Positions 21,114 to 31,235 of a stretch of DNA of 64,000 nucleotides are shown here, piece by piece; the first letter of the stretch is position 1, and each line of letters opens with the position of its first letter. A program made the translations under genes and the position numbers. Source of the stretch: Puccinellia tenuiflora (taxonomy: Eukaryota; Streptophyta; Magnoliopsida; Poales; Poaceae). Under the pieces are notes generated by a model. That model was not told the DNA's origin and ran no database searches. It saw only the letters and a list, made by a program, of their open reading frames with translations. The stretch lies in NCBI GenBank assembly GCA_012064385.1, contig QRDG01000131.1:1333493-1397492 (forward strand), read 5' to 3'.

Positions 21114-24100
21114 ATGGCGGCGCTGGCCGCCGCATTGGCCGGCCTCCTCGTCGCCCTCGCGGCGGTGCCGGCGCCGGCGGGAGCCACCACCGAGGCCTCC
21201 GACGGTAAGTAGTACCTTCCGCGTTTCCGATCCCGGAGTTCTTGGTAGGTATCTCCCGTGTCTGTGATTAATGCTTTCGGTCCTTTGCAGCCGCCGCTCT
21301 GGGGAATCTGTACACCTCCTGGAACAGCCCGCCGCAGCTGGCTGGCTGGTCGGCCAACGGCAGCGACCCCTGCGGAGACGCCTGGCAGGGCGTCACCTGC
21401 ACCGGCTCAGGCGTCACCGGAATGTAAAGATCCTTGCATGGCTGCAGCGATTTATTTGGTTTTTAGTGGATGCCTCATGTTTGGTCTTTGATGGGAGATG
21501 ATCAGTTCGTTCTTGGCTGTTAATTGTTTTTCTACCACATGCTATATGTCGAAGTGTGTATTATTTGGGAAGCATCTGCTGTGTTGCCGCAAACTTGATT
21601 GATGTATGGGATAGGTGTAGGAATCCCAAAATCCTTAGCCAGCATAGGAGTTTGGATCCATGCTGTGGAAAGCGACTGCCGTTTTTAACCTTGATTGTTA
21701 TTTGGCTCACGCCAAAAAGTGACAGCTTGTTCATTGGTGTCTCAACTCCGTAGTGGAAATATAGTGGCAACAAACTTTTTCTTGCAGGAAAAAAGCTTTG
21801 TCCTTAATTTTGTTTCCTGTATTTACTTGTGTGACTATGTGAAATAATATGAGATGAAACTACTCCCATTCTTACTAAGTTATTCTTCTTATCTCATACT
21901 CAACAGTAAGCTTGCTGGGACAGGGCTGAATGGTTCTCTGGGTTACGAACTCTCGAATCTATACTCACTGAAAACATTGTAAGATTTTGCAACTCCGCTA
22001 CTATTCTTGCCTTTCCTTTTCTGCATTATATTGATCTCCCATTTCATTACTTGCAGGGATTTGAGCAACAACAACATTATGGGTTCAATTCCTTACCAGC
22101 TGCCACCAAATCTCACATATATGTATGTATCCTACCTAGTATAACCTGTTCTGTGTTTATTTGTGTCGGAAGTTTCACTCTAAATGCTGACACAGGAATC
22201 TGGCAACCAACAATTTCTCTGGGAATCTTCCATACTCCATATCCAACATGGTTTCAATTGAGTACATGTAAGCCTACTTTAGCTCGTCTTATATGCACGA
22301 GCACGAATGTATTAGCATACTCCATATGTTCCTCACAACTTGGTTATGTCTTATATGCACAAGTATGAATGTGTTAGCATTCAGTTTTGCTGGCAGTATG
22401 TGATTCCAGTTAACCTCTCTATGCAGCAATGTCAGCCACAACTCATTGGCTCAACAAGTGGGTGAATTATTCGGAAACCTCAATTCACTTTCAGAGTTGT
22501 AAGGCATCTTGAAACTTTGCCTTCTCTTTTCGAACCTTAGATTTGTAAGAATGTGATTAAGCAGTTATGCTATCCTCACACTTTTAGGATACCTTTCCCA
22601 CAACTTAACAAACACCTATGTCTTCAGGAAACCATTTAGCTCAACAAATGGATGATTTGTTTGGAAACCTCAATTCACTTTCATAGTTGTAACGTATCTT
22701 GACACTTTGCTTTGTATTTCCGAACCTTTGATTTATAAAGAATGTGATTAGGCAGTTCTTCTATCTTCGCACTCTTAGGATACCTTTCCCACAGCGTAAA
22801 AAACACATATGTCTTCTGGAAACCCTAAATTCAAACTTCATCTTTTAAATCCAATTGTAAAGTCAGTATCATAAATATCTGGATCGCCTCACAGTTTATA
22901 TGGGGAAGCGACATATAATCAGTTCGTATTTCTGTTTTACGGACTATTCCAAACTCCCTTGTAGATGTAAAAGGAAAGACCAACTGATTTCGTGATGGGA
23001 TTTGGATTCTGGGGTTGTTTCATACTTTTGGTATTCTTTACAATGCACTTCCACCAATATAGTAAATGTTTAAAGCATTTTTCCTCAAATAAGTTGACCT
23101 GTTTCATAACCTTTAATATTTTATACTCCCTCTGATCCATAAAAAGTGTCGCTCATTTTGTACTAAGTTAGTACAAACTTTATACTAAGTAGACGGCACT
23201 TTTTATGGATCGGAGGGACTGGTATCTTAGGGCTACCCCTCAAGTTATTATTTTTAAAATGCGATCTAAGCATCCCTTCCTACTGCTGAGTATCTGAAAT
23301 GTGTAATGTTCATAAATAGTTACCTATTGGTTGATACTGATGTGCATACTCTTCCCTTGGTTTCACGAATCCATCTTATGCTTTTTATACGCATTACAGA
23401 GACATATCTTTCAACAAATTGACAGGGGATCTCCCCACATCTATTGGCTCTCTGTCAAATCTTTCTAGTCTGTAAGTATTCAATGATTTTCTTCAAAGCT
23501 AAATTTGACATTTGTGTTCAACTTTCTTGTACTGGTTGCTGCATTCTAAGTTTCTAACACATTTTGCAGTTATATGCAAAACAATCAATTAACAGGCTCT
23601 GTCAATGTTCTCAGTGCTCTAGACCTTACTACCCTGTAAGCGACTTATCTGGCAACAATTTAACAATTTAACTGACTTTGTTGCTTGCTTGATAAAAAGT
23701 AACATGATTTCTTTTTTAACAGAAATATTGCAAACAACAATTTCAGTGGCTGGATACCACAAGAAATCAGCTCTATCCCAGATGTGATGTATGTCCCAAA
23801 ATGTTTTACTTCCCTTATGAATATCCTTATCGAAACATTCTAATGGCTTGTTGCAATTAAAACTGTAGACTTGGAGGTAACTCATTCACCAACGGACCTG
23901 CTCCCCCACCACCACCTTTTATGCCACCACCCCCGAGGAAGCCACGCAATCATCCTAACAATGGCTCTCCCAAAGGCTCTGAGAACTCCAGTGGTCAAGG
24001 TGACAAGAAGCAAGGTCTGAAGACAGGTTATCTTGTGGCGATAATTGTTGGCTCAGTACTTGCTGCCTCGTGTGTGCTTCTTCTTTTGGTATTCTGCATT

Positions 24101-26800
24101 TGCAAAGCTCGGAAAAGGAAGGATGACAGTAGCAGCGAATACAAAGATTTTGTAGGTCCACTATCAGTGAACATAGAAGAAGGTACTACACTTCCTTATG
24201 CTGGCATGTTTTCTTGCACCCGTGAATTGTACTTGCATAATCTTATAGTACTATTTTTTAATCAGCTGACATACTGCCCATAGTTGATAAGGCAACCTTA
24301 AACTTGAGCTGTTGATTGGTCCGAAACCACACGGTTTAGGTATCAGTAATGGAAAGAACGTTAGATCATTGAGTTGTCACCATTTCTAGAGCTCAGCATT
24401 TACTGCCTTTGCTTGCATAACACAACTTACATGGCTGTTTCGTGATACAACCTCCAGGCCCCAAGCCTCCAGCATGAGGTACATTACTAACGTGTGCCTC
24501 CCTTTCACGTAGTCTTTGACCTTGAGATAAGTACAGTCTCCAATCTTGTTTTTGAGCCATGACACTAAAACTATCAGTGGAGAGCATGCAATATTGGACA
24601 GTATGCGGTATGCACTCAATAGATCTAATGGAATGGTGATGATAGAAAGCTGCCAACCCTGTCCCTCCTCAGGTCCTTCCATAATATTAAGTCGCGTTAT
24701 AAGAATAAGAATTCTGTGGGTCCTTTCCGCTCTAATGGCAGTATGTCTGAATTATTGCAGACTTGTTGGTCATAATTCAGATTTTCACTTTTATCTGTTT
24801 ATTGGTTGTGTAGTATCTAACAGGGAAATCCCAGAGCACGGCCTTGAGAATACAGCTATGAAAGTCCTGCCTGCTGAGAAAATGACTCCCGAGAGGATTA
24901 TTGGTAAAAATGGTTCTATGAGAAAGACAAAGGTCCCCGGAACTACGACACCATATACTGTTGCTGCCCTCCAAGTTGCGACGAATAGCTTCTGTCAAGA
25001 TACCCTTCTAGGCGAGGGTTCACTCGGCCGTGTTTACAAGGCTGATTTTTCCAACGGAGAGGTAAAATATGCTTATTGTCGTATTACATGAGATATATAA
25101 TCTACATGGAATTTAACATTTCTTTTTATTACTTGTAAACTTTAAGTTTGCGGGTGGCTGAACCAGCTTTATTCCATTTTTTGCCAATTCGATGTACAAA
25201 ACTATTTTATGCATTATGAACTTCAGGTTTACAATTATGGCGGATTATTTAATTTTATTATCGTCTGTAACCCTTTTTGTCTTTATAATGCTTGTGCCTT
25301 GCAGCTGAATTCTGTGCCACTATTGCAGGTTCTGGCAGTTAAGAAGGTAGACAGTGCCGCCCTCTCCTTGCAGGAAGACGATTTCCTTGAGGTTGTATCA
25401 AGTATGTCACGACTTAGGCATCCGAACATTGTGCCACTTACAGGATACTGTGTTGAGCATGGGCAAAGGCTTCTTGTATATGAGTACGTTACAAATGGGA
25501 CACTGCATGATATGCTGCACTACTCTGATGAGATGAGCAGAAGGCTTACATGGAACATCCGTGTGAGGATAGCACTAGGCACTGCTCGGGCATTAGAGTA
25601 AGATATTCTCATCTCACCACATTTTCAGTCTTTCTGAAGCTTATAGTGGACAGAGACAAAATGTTAATGTCTTTCTAACCTTCTCATAGATACATGCATG
25701 AGGTGTGCTTGCCTTCTGTTGTTCATAAAAACTTCAAGTCCTCAAACATCCTACTTGATGAAGATCATAATGCACATTTATCTGACTGTGGGCTTGCTGC
25801 CTTGACGCCTAACACCGAGAGACAGGCAAGTATCAACCAAATACATTTATCAAGTATCGAGCTGGTTTCCGAATTGTGCCATGTTTGGCACCTGCAGTTG
25901 TAACCTGCACTAACTACTTGGCTTGTTATTCCAGGTTTCTACCGAAGTGGTCGGCTCATTTGGATACAGTGCCCCAGAGTTTTCCATGTCAGGAATATAT
26001 ACTGTAAAGAGTGATGTGTACAGTTTTGGAGTAGTGATGCTAGAGCTATTGACTGGAAGGAAGCCACTGGACAGGTATGACCTCTTGTTTCATCCCTGAT
26101 TCTGGTGCAACTTATAATCAGTGAAATGACCTCTGGACGGCTGTTGCAGTTCTAGAGAGAGGTCAGAACAGTCTCTTGTCAGATGGGCTACGCCTCAGCT
26201 TCATGATATCGATGCACTTGCTAAGATGGTTGATCCAGCATTAAATGGAATGTACCCTGCCAAATCGCTCTCCCGCTTCGCAGATATAATTGCACTCTGT
26301 GTTCAGGTACCTGTCTTTCTTTTGGGTGTATGCTCAGTGACTTGTGAGTTGTGACCCAGAACCATGGTATCCTTCAAGAAATAGTAAGAGAAGAAAAAAC
26401 ATATGTGATTTCTTGCAGAGTTTGTTAGGATTCTTGTATTCTAACAGTGCCTAATCTAATTAATTTACAAGTGCTAAATACCTGATCCACTGTTAGGTTG
26501 TGCCGCACTGTTGCTTAACATAAGTACAAAACAAATTCATGTATTTCTTAGAACTGATTCTTAGCTTAGTTTGCCTCATGTATTTCCTGTCAGGTGCATA
26601 TCCTATTCCCTAAACAGTGTTTATGCCATTTCTTTGTGCAGCCGGAGCCAGAGTTCCGTCCTCCTATGTCTGAGGTTGTCCAGCAACTTGTGCGCCTGAT
26701 GCAAAGGGCTAGCATAGTGAGGCGGCAATCAGGTGAAGAACTAGGGTTTTCGTATAGAGCTCCTGAACGTGAAGGAGATACGAGGGACATTTCCTTCTAA
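21114..26800 (+). CDS. SRF: STRUBBELIG-receptor-family LRR receptor-like kinase, 16 exons
   Basis: Exons: 21114-21204, 21291-21423, 21907-21978, 22057-22122, 22196-22267, 22427-22498, 23400-23471, 23570-23635, 23723-23788, 23869-24182, 24814-25061, 25329-25597, 25690-25825, 25935-26074, 26150-26306, 26642-26800. They total 2133 nt (710 residues plus stop), the usual size of the family. A signal peptide (1-24) precedes LNNLYTSWN-type LRR N-cap sequence, about six LRRs coded by phase-locked 66/72-nt exons, a Pro-rich stretch (247-259), a membrane helix (291-315) and a kinase domain (from about 405; GEGSLGRVYKA at 408-418, AVKK lysine at 428/429). HRD is replaced by HKN (526-528) and DFG by DCG (546-548), so it is probably a weak or dead kinase, as in STRUBBELIG. 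The family acts at the plasma membrane in tissue morphogenesis and signalling. Intron 13 uses a GC donor. The paralog number cannot be decided here. Confidence 0.92.
22441..22820 (+). repeat. 190-bp tandem duplication of exon 6 and following intron
   Basis: Positions 22441-22630 (most of exon 6 plus its donor and intron start) are repeated at about 22631-22820 with moderate divergence. The second copy keeps GGAAACCTCAATTCACTTTCA, but then reads TAG in frame and its donor GTTGTAAC is changed. It is a dead duplicate LRR exon within intron 6. Confidence 0.85.
23126..23219. mobile_element. Stowaway MITE in intron 6
   Basis: CTCCCTCTGATCCATAAAAAG and CTTTTTATGGATCGGAGGGA are inverted ends of a roughly 95-bp Stowaway. 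TA lies directly on the left and three bases beyond the right end. It sits in intron 6 of the receptor kinase, well away from the splice sites. Confidence 0.85.
25826..25934 (+). other. GC-AG intron of the receptor kinase
   Basis: The exon end CAG is followed by GCAAGT, the classic form of a GC donor, and the next exon begins after TTCCAG. This join keeps the frame (TERQ then VSTEVVGSFGYSAPEF), and no nearby GT donor does. Confidence 0.85.
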
Positions 26801-27416
26801 GCACGCTTTCTTCTATGGTACACGTGTAAAGAAGGTCGGAGGCTATTTTGCAAATACAAGAATTGGGTGATTGCATATGAACTGGAGACATGAGTTCAGA
26901 CAATTCAGGATCAAACGAATGCGAAAAGATAATTTTGGTATCAGCATTGTTCAGTTATGTTGACTTGTTCGGGGAGTTAAACTGTAGCTGAAATCTGTGG
27001 CATGTATAGTATGTTGGTCACTGGTAGAGAAAAGAAATGATAATGGTCAAAAGCTTTTTTTTACACATTGCTGCAGCCATGCACTTACTGGATAACTTTC
27101 TTGGATGTCAAACAAGTTCCATTCTACTTCATAGGGGAAATACCTACGTTTATGGGAACTTTGATCTGTGTTTGTCCATCATGACATATATAATACATGG
27201 GGTGACATACTACCTGAATATAAACTATACATCTCTCAATATATGGCAACAGCAATTGTTACATCTCCCTGTAGGCCCTAAGCTGCTGTTGCTAATGTTG
27301 CTATTTAAATCCTCTTTGCAAATCATAAATACATTGGAGAAAAGCTAATGCCAAAATCAGAGATCCAATGGAGATCTTGAGATGAGAAATGCAGGTACAT
27401 ACCCTCTCTAAGTTAT
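26801..27416. other. Convergent 3' ends of the kinase and the cyclase
   Basis: The 616 bp between the two stop codons must hold both 3' untranslated regions. No other gene or repeat is recognised. Confidence 0.6.
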
Positions 27417-28868
27417 TCACCTGTCCTTGTCCTGTATCAAGTTGCCAACCATCTTGGCAAGAGGCACTGTGCCCTTGGCCATGATCTCCAGCTTCGACTG
27501 GGTGGAAGCGTGCGCGAACAGCGAGAGCCCGAACATCAAGAGCTCGGGCAGGAACAGTCTCGACGAGAGGAAGCCGTGCCAGTAGTGCGGCTCGAGATCG
27601 AAGAAGGCGTTGAAGAACCGGCGTGTACCTGGGAGGTCCAGCTTGAGCAGGACGTCCATTCCGAAGCAGAAGAATTCCCTCTGCCTCCGCCTGTGCGTTG
27701 GCCACAGCTCCTTCCACACCTCGGCGGCCAGAGCGTCCCCGGCAAAGCCGCTGCCATTGCCGGAATCGAGAAACCGCACGATGGAGTCTGCCACGATGGG
27801 GGCGGTCGCCAGCGTGCGCGCCACCATGTAACCCGTGGACGGATGCACCATCCCGGCAGTGCCGCCGATGCCGACCACCCTCTGCGGCAGCACGGGCAGT
27901 GGCCCGCCCATGGGAATCACACAGCGCTCGTCCTCCTCGACGCTCCGGATGCGTATCCCCAGGTGCCTGAGCCGCGCGGCCATGCGCTCCTGGATGTCGT
28001 CCATGGCGAGCCCCGGGCGCGCGACGAGCGACGTCTCCTCGAGGAAGATCTTGGTGGGCGAGAAGGGCATGGCGTAGAGGAAGGTGGGCACGCGGTTGTT
28101 GCGCTCCTTGATCGCGGAGCCCTCGGGGAGGTGGGAGTCGCGCCAGTCCATGAAGAGCATCTTGTCGATGTCGAAGGGGTGGCCGTCGACCTCGGCGAGG
28201 ATGCCGTAGGCGACCTGGTAGCCCGGGTTGTAGGGCCTGTCGTACTGCACGAGGCAGCGCGAGAAGCCGGTGGCGTCGAGGACGACGGTGGCCGGGATGG
28301 CGACGCCGTCGTCGCAGACGAGGAGGGAGGATGCCTCGTCGTGGACGGCCTTCGCGACCTTGGCCTGGTGGAAGCGGACGCCGTGCGCGATGCAGCGGTC
28401 CATCATGGTGGACTTGAGCTTGCGGCGGGCGACGCGGGCGTAGGGGCGGTGGAGGGACTTGGAGGTGTGGTCGTCGATGAAGACGGAGGCGGAGGGCCAG
28501 ACGGTGTCGAGGCAGTCGGAGAGGCCCATGGCCTCGAACTCGTCGACCCAGACGCCGTAGTTGTTGGGCCAGACGAGGCCCGGGCACGGGTCGATGGAGA
28601 CCACGGAGAGGCCCGCCTCGGCGACGCGCTGCGCGACGGCCAGCCCCGCGGGCCCGCCGCCCACGACGGCGAGGTCGACAGTCCCGCGGGCCGGGTCGTA
28701 GCGGGGGAGGTCGAGGGAGAGCAGCTCCGGCCGCGGCGGCGGGGCCATGGAGCGCAGCGCCTGGGCCGCCGACGCCGTGGCACGGCAGACGATCGTGGCG
28801 CGCGGGGGCGGCGGCGGCGGCGGCTTGCAGGCGTGGTGGGCGCGGAGGAGGAGGGCGGTGGTGGCCAT
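27417..28868 (-). CDS. LCYB: Lycopene beta-cyclase, chloroplastic
   Basis: A single-exon frame of 483 residues, the normal length and intronless structure of plant LCYB. I chose ATG at 28868 (MATTALLLRAHH) because the frame upstream of it has only a non-ATG start. Residues 1-40 are a plastid transit peptide rich in Ala, Arg and Pro. The dinucleotide-binding motif VDLAVVGGGPAGLA is at 64-77. WPNNYGVWVDEFE (100-112), DATGFSRCLVQYDRPYNPGY (198-217), FLEET (275-279, holding the acidic residues needed for cyclisation) and GIGGTAGMVHPSTGYMVART are all present. The enzyme forms beta-ionone rings on lycopene to give gamma- then beta-carotene, a branch point for beta-carotene and xanthophyll synthesis in plastid membranes. 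The gene appears intact. Confidence 0.97.
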   Translation of the reverse strand: MATTALLLRAHHACKPPPPPPPRATIVCRATASAAQALRSMAPPPRPELLSLDLPRYDPARGTVDLAVVGGGPAGLAVAQRVAEAGLSVVSIDPCPGLVWPNNYGVWVDEFEAMGLSDCLDTVWPSASVFIDDHTSKSLHRPYARVARRKLKSTMMDRCIAHGVRFHQAKVAKAVHDEASSLLVCDDGVAIPATVVLDATGFSRCLVQYDRPYNPGYQVAYGILAEVDGHPFDIDKMLFMDWRDSHLPEGSAIKERNNRVPTFLYAMPFSPTKIFLEETSLVARPGLAMDDIQERMAARLRHLGIRIRSVEEDERCVIPMGGPLPVLPQRVVGIGGTAGMVHPSTGYMVARTLATAPIVADSIVRFLDSGNGSGFAGDALAAEVWKELWPTHRRRQREFFCFGMDVLLKLDLPGTRRFFNAFFDLEPHYWHGFLSSRLFLPELLMFGLSLFAHASTQSKLEIMAKGTVPLAKMVGNLIQDKDR

Positions 28869-30497
28869 GGGAGGTGGGGAATTGGTGCCGCGGCGTGGCC
28901 GTGTAATCCTGAGGCGATAAGCCAATTACTTATCGGAGAGGGAGAGTGGGGGCGAGAGAGAGGTCAGTGCAGTGCAGGCTGAGGACGGAGTGGTGTGGTG
29001 GGGGAAGCAACAACCGCGGCCGCCCGTGGCTGGCGGATTCCACCGGGTAGATCCTGTGAAGCTGTGTGAGCGTAGGGACAAGAAGAGGCCCTGGTGGAGG
29101 GGAAAACATCACATTGGTTCCGCAGCAGCCGCCCAGCACCAGCACAAAATAAATACGGAGTACTTGTCATTTTTCAAACCGTCCAAATTCGTATCGTTCT
29201 CTGTTGTTAGAACGGAAGATGAGGATCTCAGCAGAAGATGCGTGTTAATTTGGTGGTCACTGCACTAAACGACCAGTCCGTCAGTGTCAGCACGAGCAGG
29301 GACGGCAACTTGAAATAAGAAAAAAAACATGATCATTAGACCGCAAGGCACAGTTTACACTAAGGAGTAAGGAGTAAGGACCCCAAAAAGATAAAAGATT
29401 ACCAACAAGTCCTTTCCACTTTACCCCAAGAACCTCAGATCTAAAAAGGAAAACACGATCGGGTCCGGCTCCAACTCCACCTCGCTCGCAATGTGTGTGT
29501 CATGATCAACCACGGATACACTGGGGACATGGTCACTTGTCACCGCAACGGGAGCCAATCATGGTGGTGCCATCAGATCCGATGCCAGTAGCAAAGGGGG
29601 AAGTGCCTGCCCTTCAGCCCGAAGAGTCGATGGAAAAAACACCGTCGAGAATGCACTTCTAGACGTCGTGTCGCTGCAGAAGAAACAGCTAGCTGGAGCT
29701 GTTAGAGAAGATCTCCTGCGCGAGCAACACGAAGTTCTCCCTCGCAAGCTCCAAAAGAAGGCTGAAGTAGACAAATCCCCTCAACAACTGTTTTCCGTCA
29801 CCGTGACGACAAACATAGGAATGGAGACCTCCCGATCTTCCTCCTATGGAGCGACCTCGAGCTTATTGTTTGTGGAGGGAAAGGAGGCACCGTTGGTCAC
29901 CTTCCGCTCCATCCGCTAGAGCACCACAAACAGAAACAGCACCACCCCCAGTCGTTGAGTGCCGTCCGCCAGGCTCAGCCACCAAATCTCCACCGACATA
30001 GCGCAAACACAGGGACAACACCCTAACTATATGAACTAAGAAAACATCGGCGACCTTCAGTGCTTTGACGACATAGACCACCTAGCTCCTCTCTCTTCCG
30101 ACTCGCCGCATCATCACCTTCTCCTCCATCTTCCACATCATCCTAAAGTTTCAATATTATCTGAGGAGTTTCTTTCTCTCCAAGTATTGTACCTCTACAT
30201 ATTCTAGCTCGAAAGCCTTAATACAACATACAATCATTGCATCAATTCTCTTTCAAAGGACATAAATAAATTTCAGAAGAAACAGTCGTTTGTTCTGTTC
30301 TCACGGGCATCTCGATGCAAAGTATTTTGCTTGCGAAGCAAATATCAAGATGTACTGACAGCCTAAACCTTATGAGCTCGTGTATGGCCCTTCCATTGAT
30401 AATTGTTGCTTCCCAGCATCCTAGCTCCAGAATTTTGCCGAGAGAAAAGGAAACGGTCGCCACATGCTGCCTGCCATTGGCCACTATAGATAATTAA
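28869..30497. other. LCYB upstream region and unassigned intergenic sequence
   Basis: The first about 250 bp should contain the LCYB leader and promoter (read on the minus strand). A short GGAGTAA triplication lies at about 29360-29378. Positions 29500-30100 have gene-like base composition and broken short frames on both strands but no recognisable protein, perhaps an old retroposon. Confidence 0.4.
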
Positions 30498-30499
30498 TA

Positions 30500-30724
30500 C
30501 TCCCACTGTTCTATATTAGATGACTCGCTTATTTCTAAATATGGACGTGTCTAGACGCATTTTAGTGTTAGATACATCCTTCTTTGTACCGAATTATAGA
30601 ATGTTTTGGATATTTCAATATGGGCTATATACAAATTGAAGTGAGTCAGTAAACATATTAAACATGTTTATATATACATACGATTCAAAAAAATAAAACA
30701 TCTTATAATTCAGAACGGAGAAAG
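30500..30724. mobile_element. Stowaway MITE
   Basis: It starts CTCCCACTGTTCTATATTAGA and ends CTTATAATTCAGAACGGAGAAAG, with TA on both sides (30498-30499 and 30725-30726). At 225 bp it is a medium-sized Stowaway. Confidence 0.85.
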
Positions 30725-30970
30725 TAGCATTGATTTAACATTTTAACATGAACTAAATACTCCTCTTACTGTCGGAAGGTAAGTTTGGGCGTCTCAATAG
30801 GGCTCAACAAAACAGAACAAGAGTGTCAAAGAATACTTAGATCAGCATAGTTCAGAGCCGAAGAAGGACCATCACGTATCAGCAAGCACCAATTGGACAC
30901 TAAATTTCAGCAAGGACCACGCAAACTGAACCAAATACACTAGGGCCGCGCTCGCCTCGCCATCACCTAC

Positions 30971-31114
30971 CTTGTTGGGCTCATCCAACTCAGCATCCTC
31001 TGGCACCTCAGCGCTCGTCTCCGTGCTGGAGAACTACACAGCCTTCTAGGCCATGCGCAAAAGCTTATTGGATGAGATACCTTCACACTTGAGTTGGGTG
31101 AAGTCTAAAAGATC
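30971..31114 (-). pseudogene. Orphan 48-codon exon with two in-frame stops
   Basis: On the minus strand TTGCAG at 31115-31120 is followed by a 144-nt stretch ending AACAAG, then GTAGGT, so it is bounded by good acceptor and donor sites and is exactly 48 codons long. It reads DLLDFTQLKCEGISSNKLLR, then a segment with two TAG stops, then an acidic tail SSTETSAEVPEDAELDEPNK. I do not recognise the parent protein. It looks like a relic exon of a gene destroyed by the LTR element starting 95 bp away, or a captured fragment. Confidence 0.5.
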
Positions 31115-31235
31115 CTGCAAGTTTTGGAGTTTACTTTCAAATCTGATTCGAGTTCAGTGCTCAGTGTACAAAATTTATAGCTCTCCAACCGATCGTTTGC
31201 GCGCATGCATGTAGCGCCCCGACCCCAGAACTATA

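Noticed and set aside
27510..28982. 490-codon open frame on the plus strand
   Set aside because: It is the antisense shadow of the GC-rich lycopene beta-cyclase gene; the minus frame has every cyclase motif.
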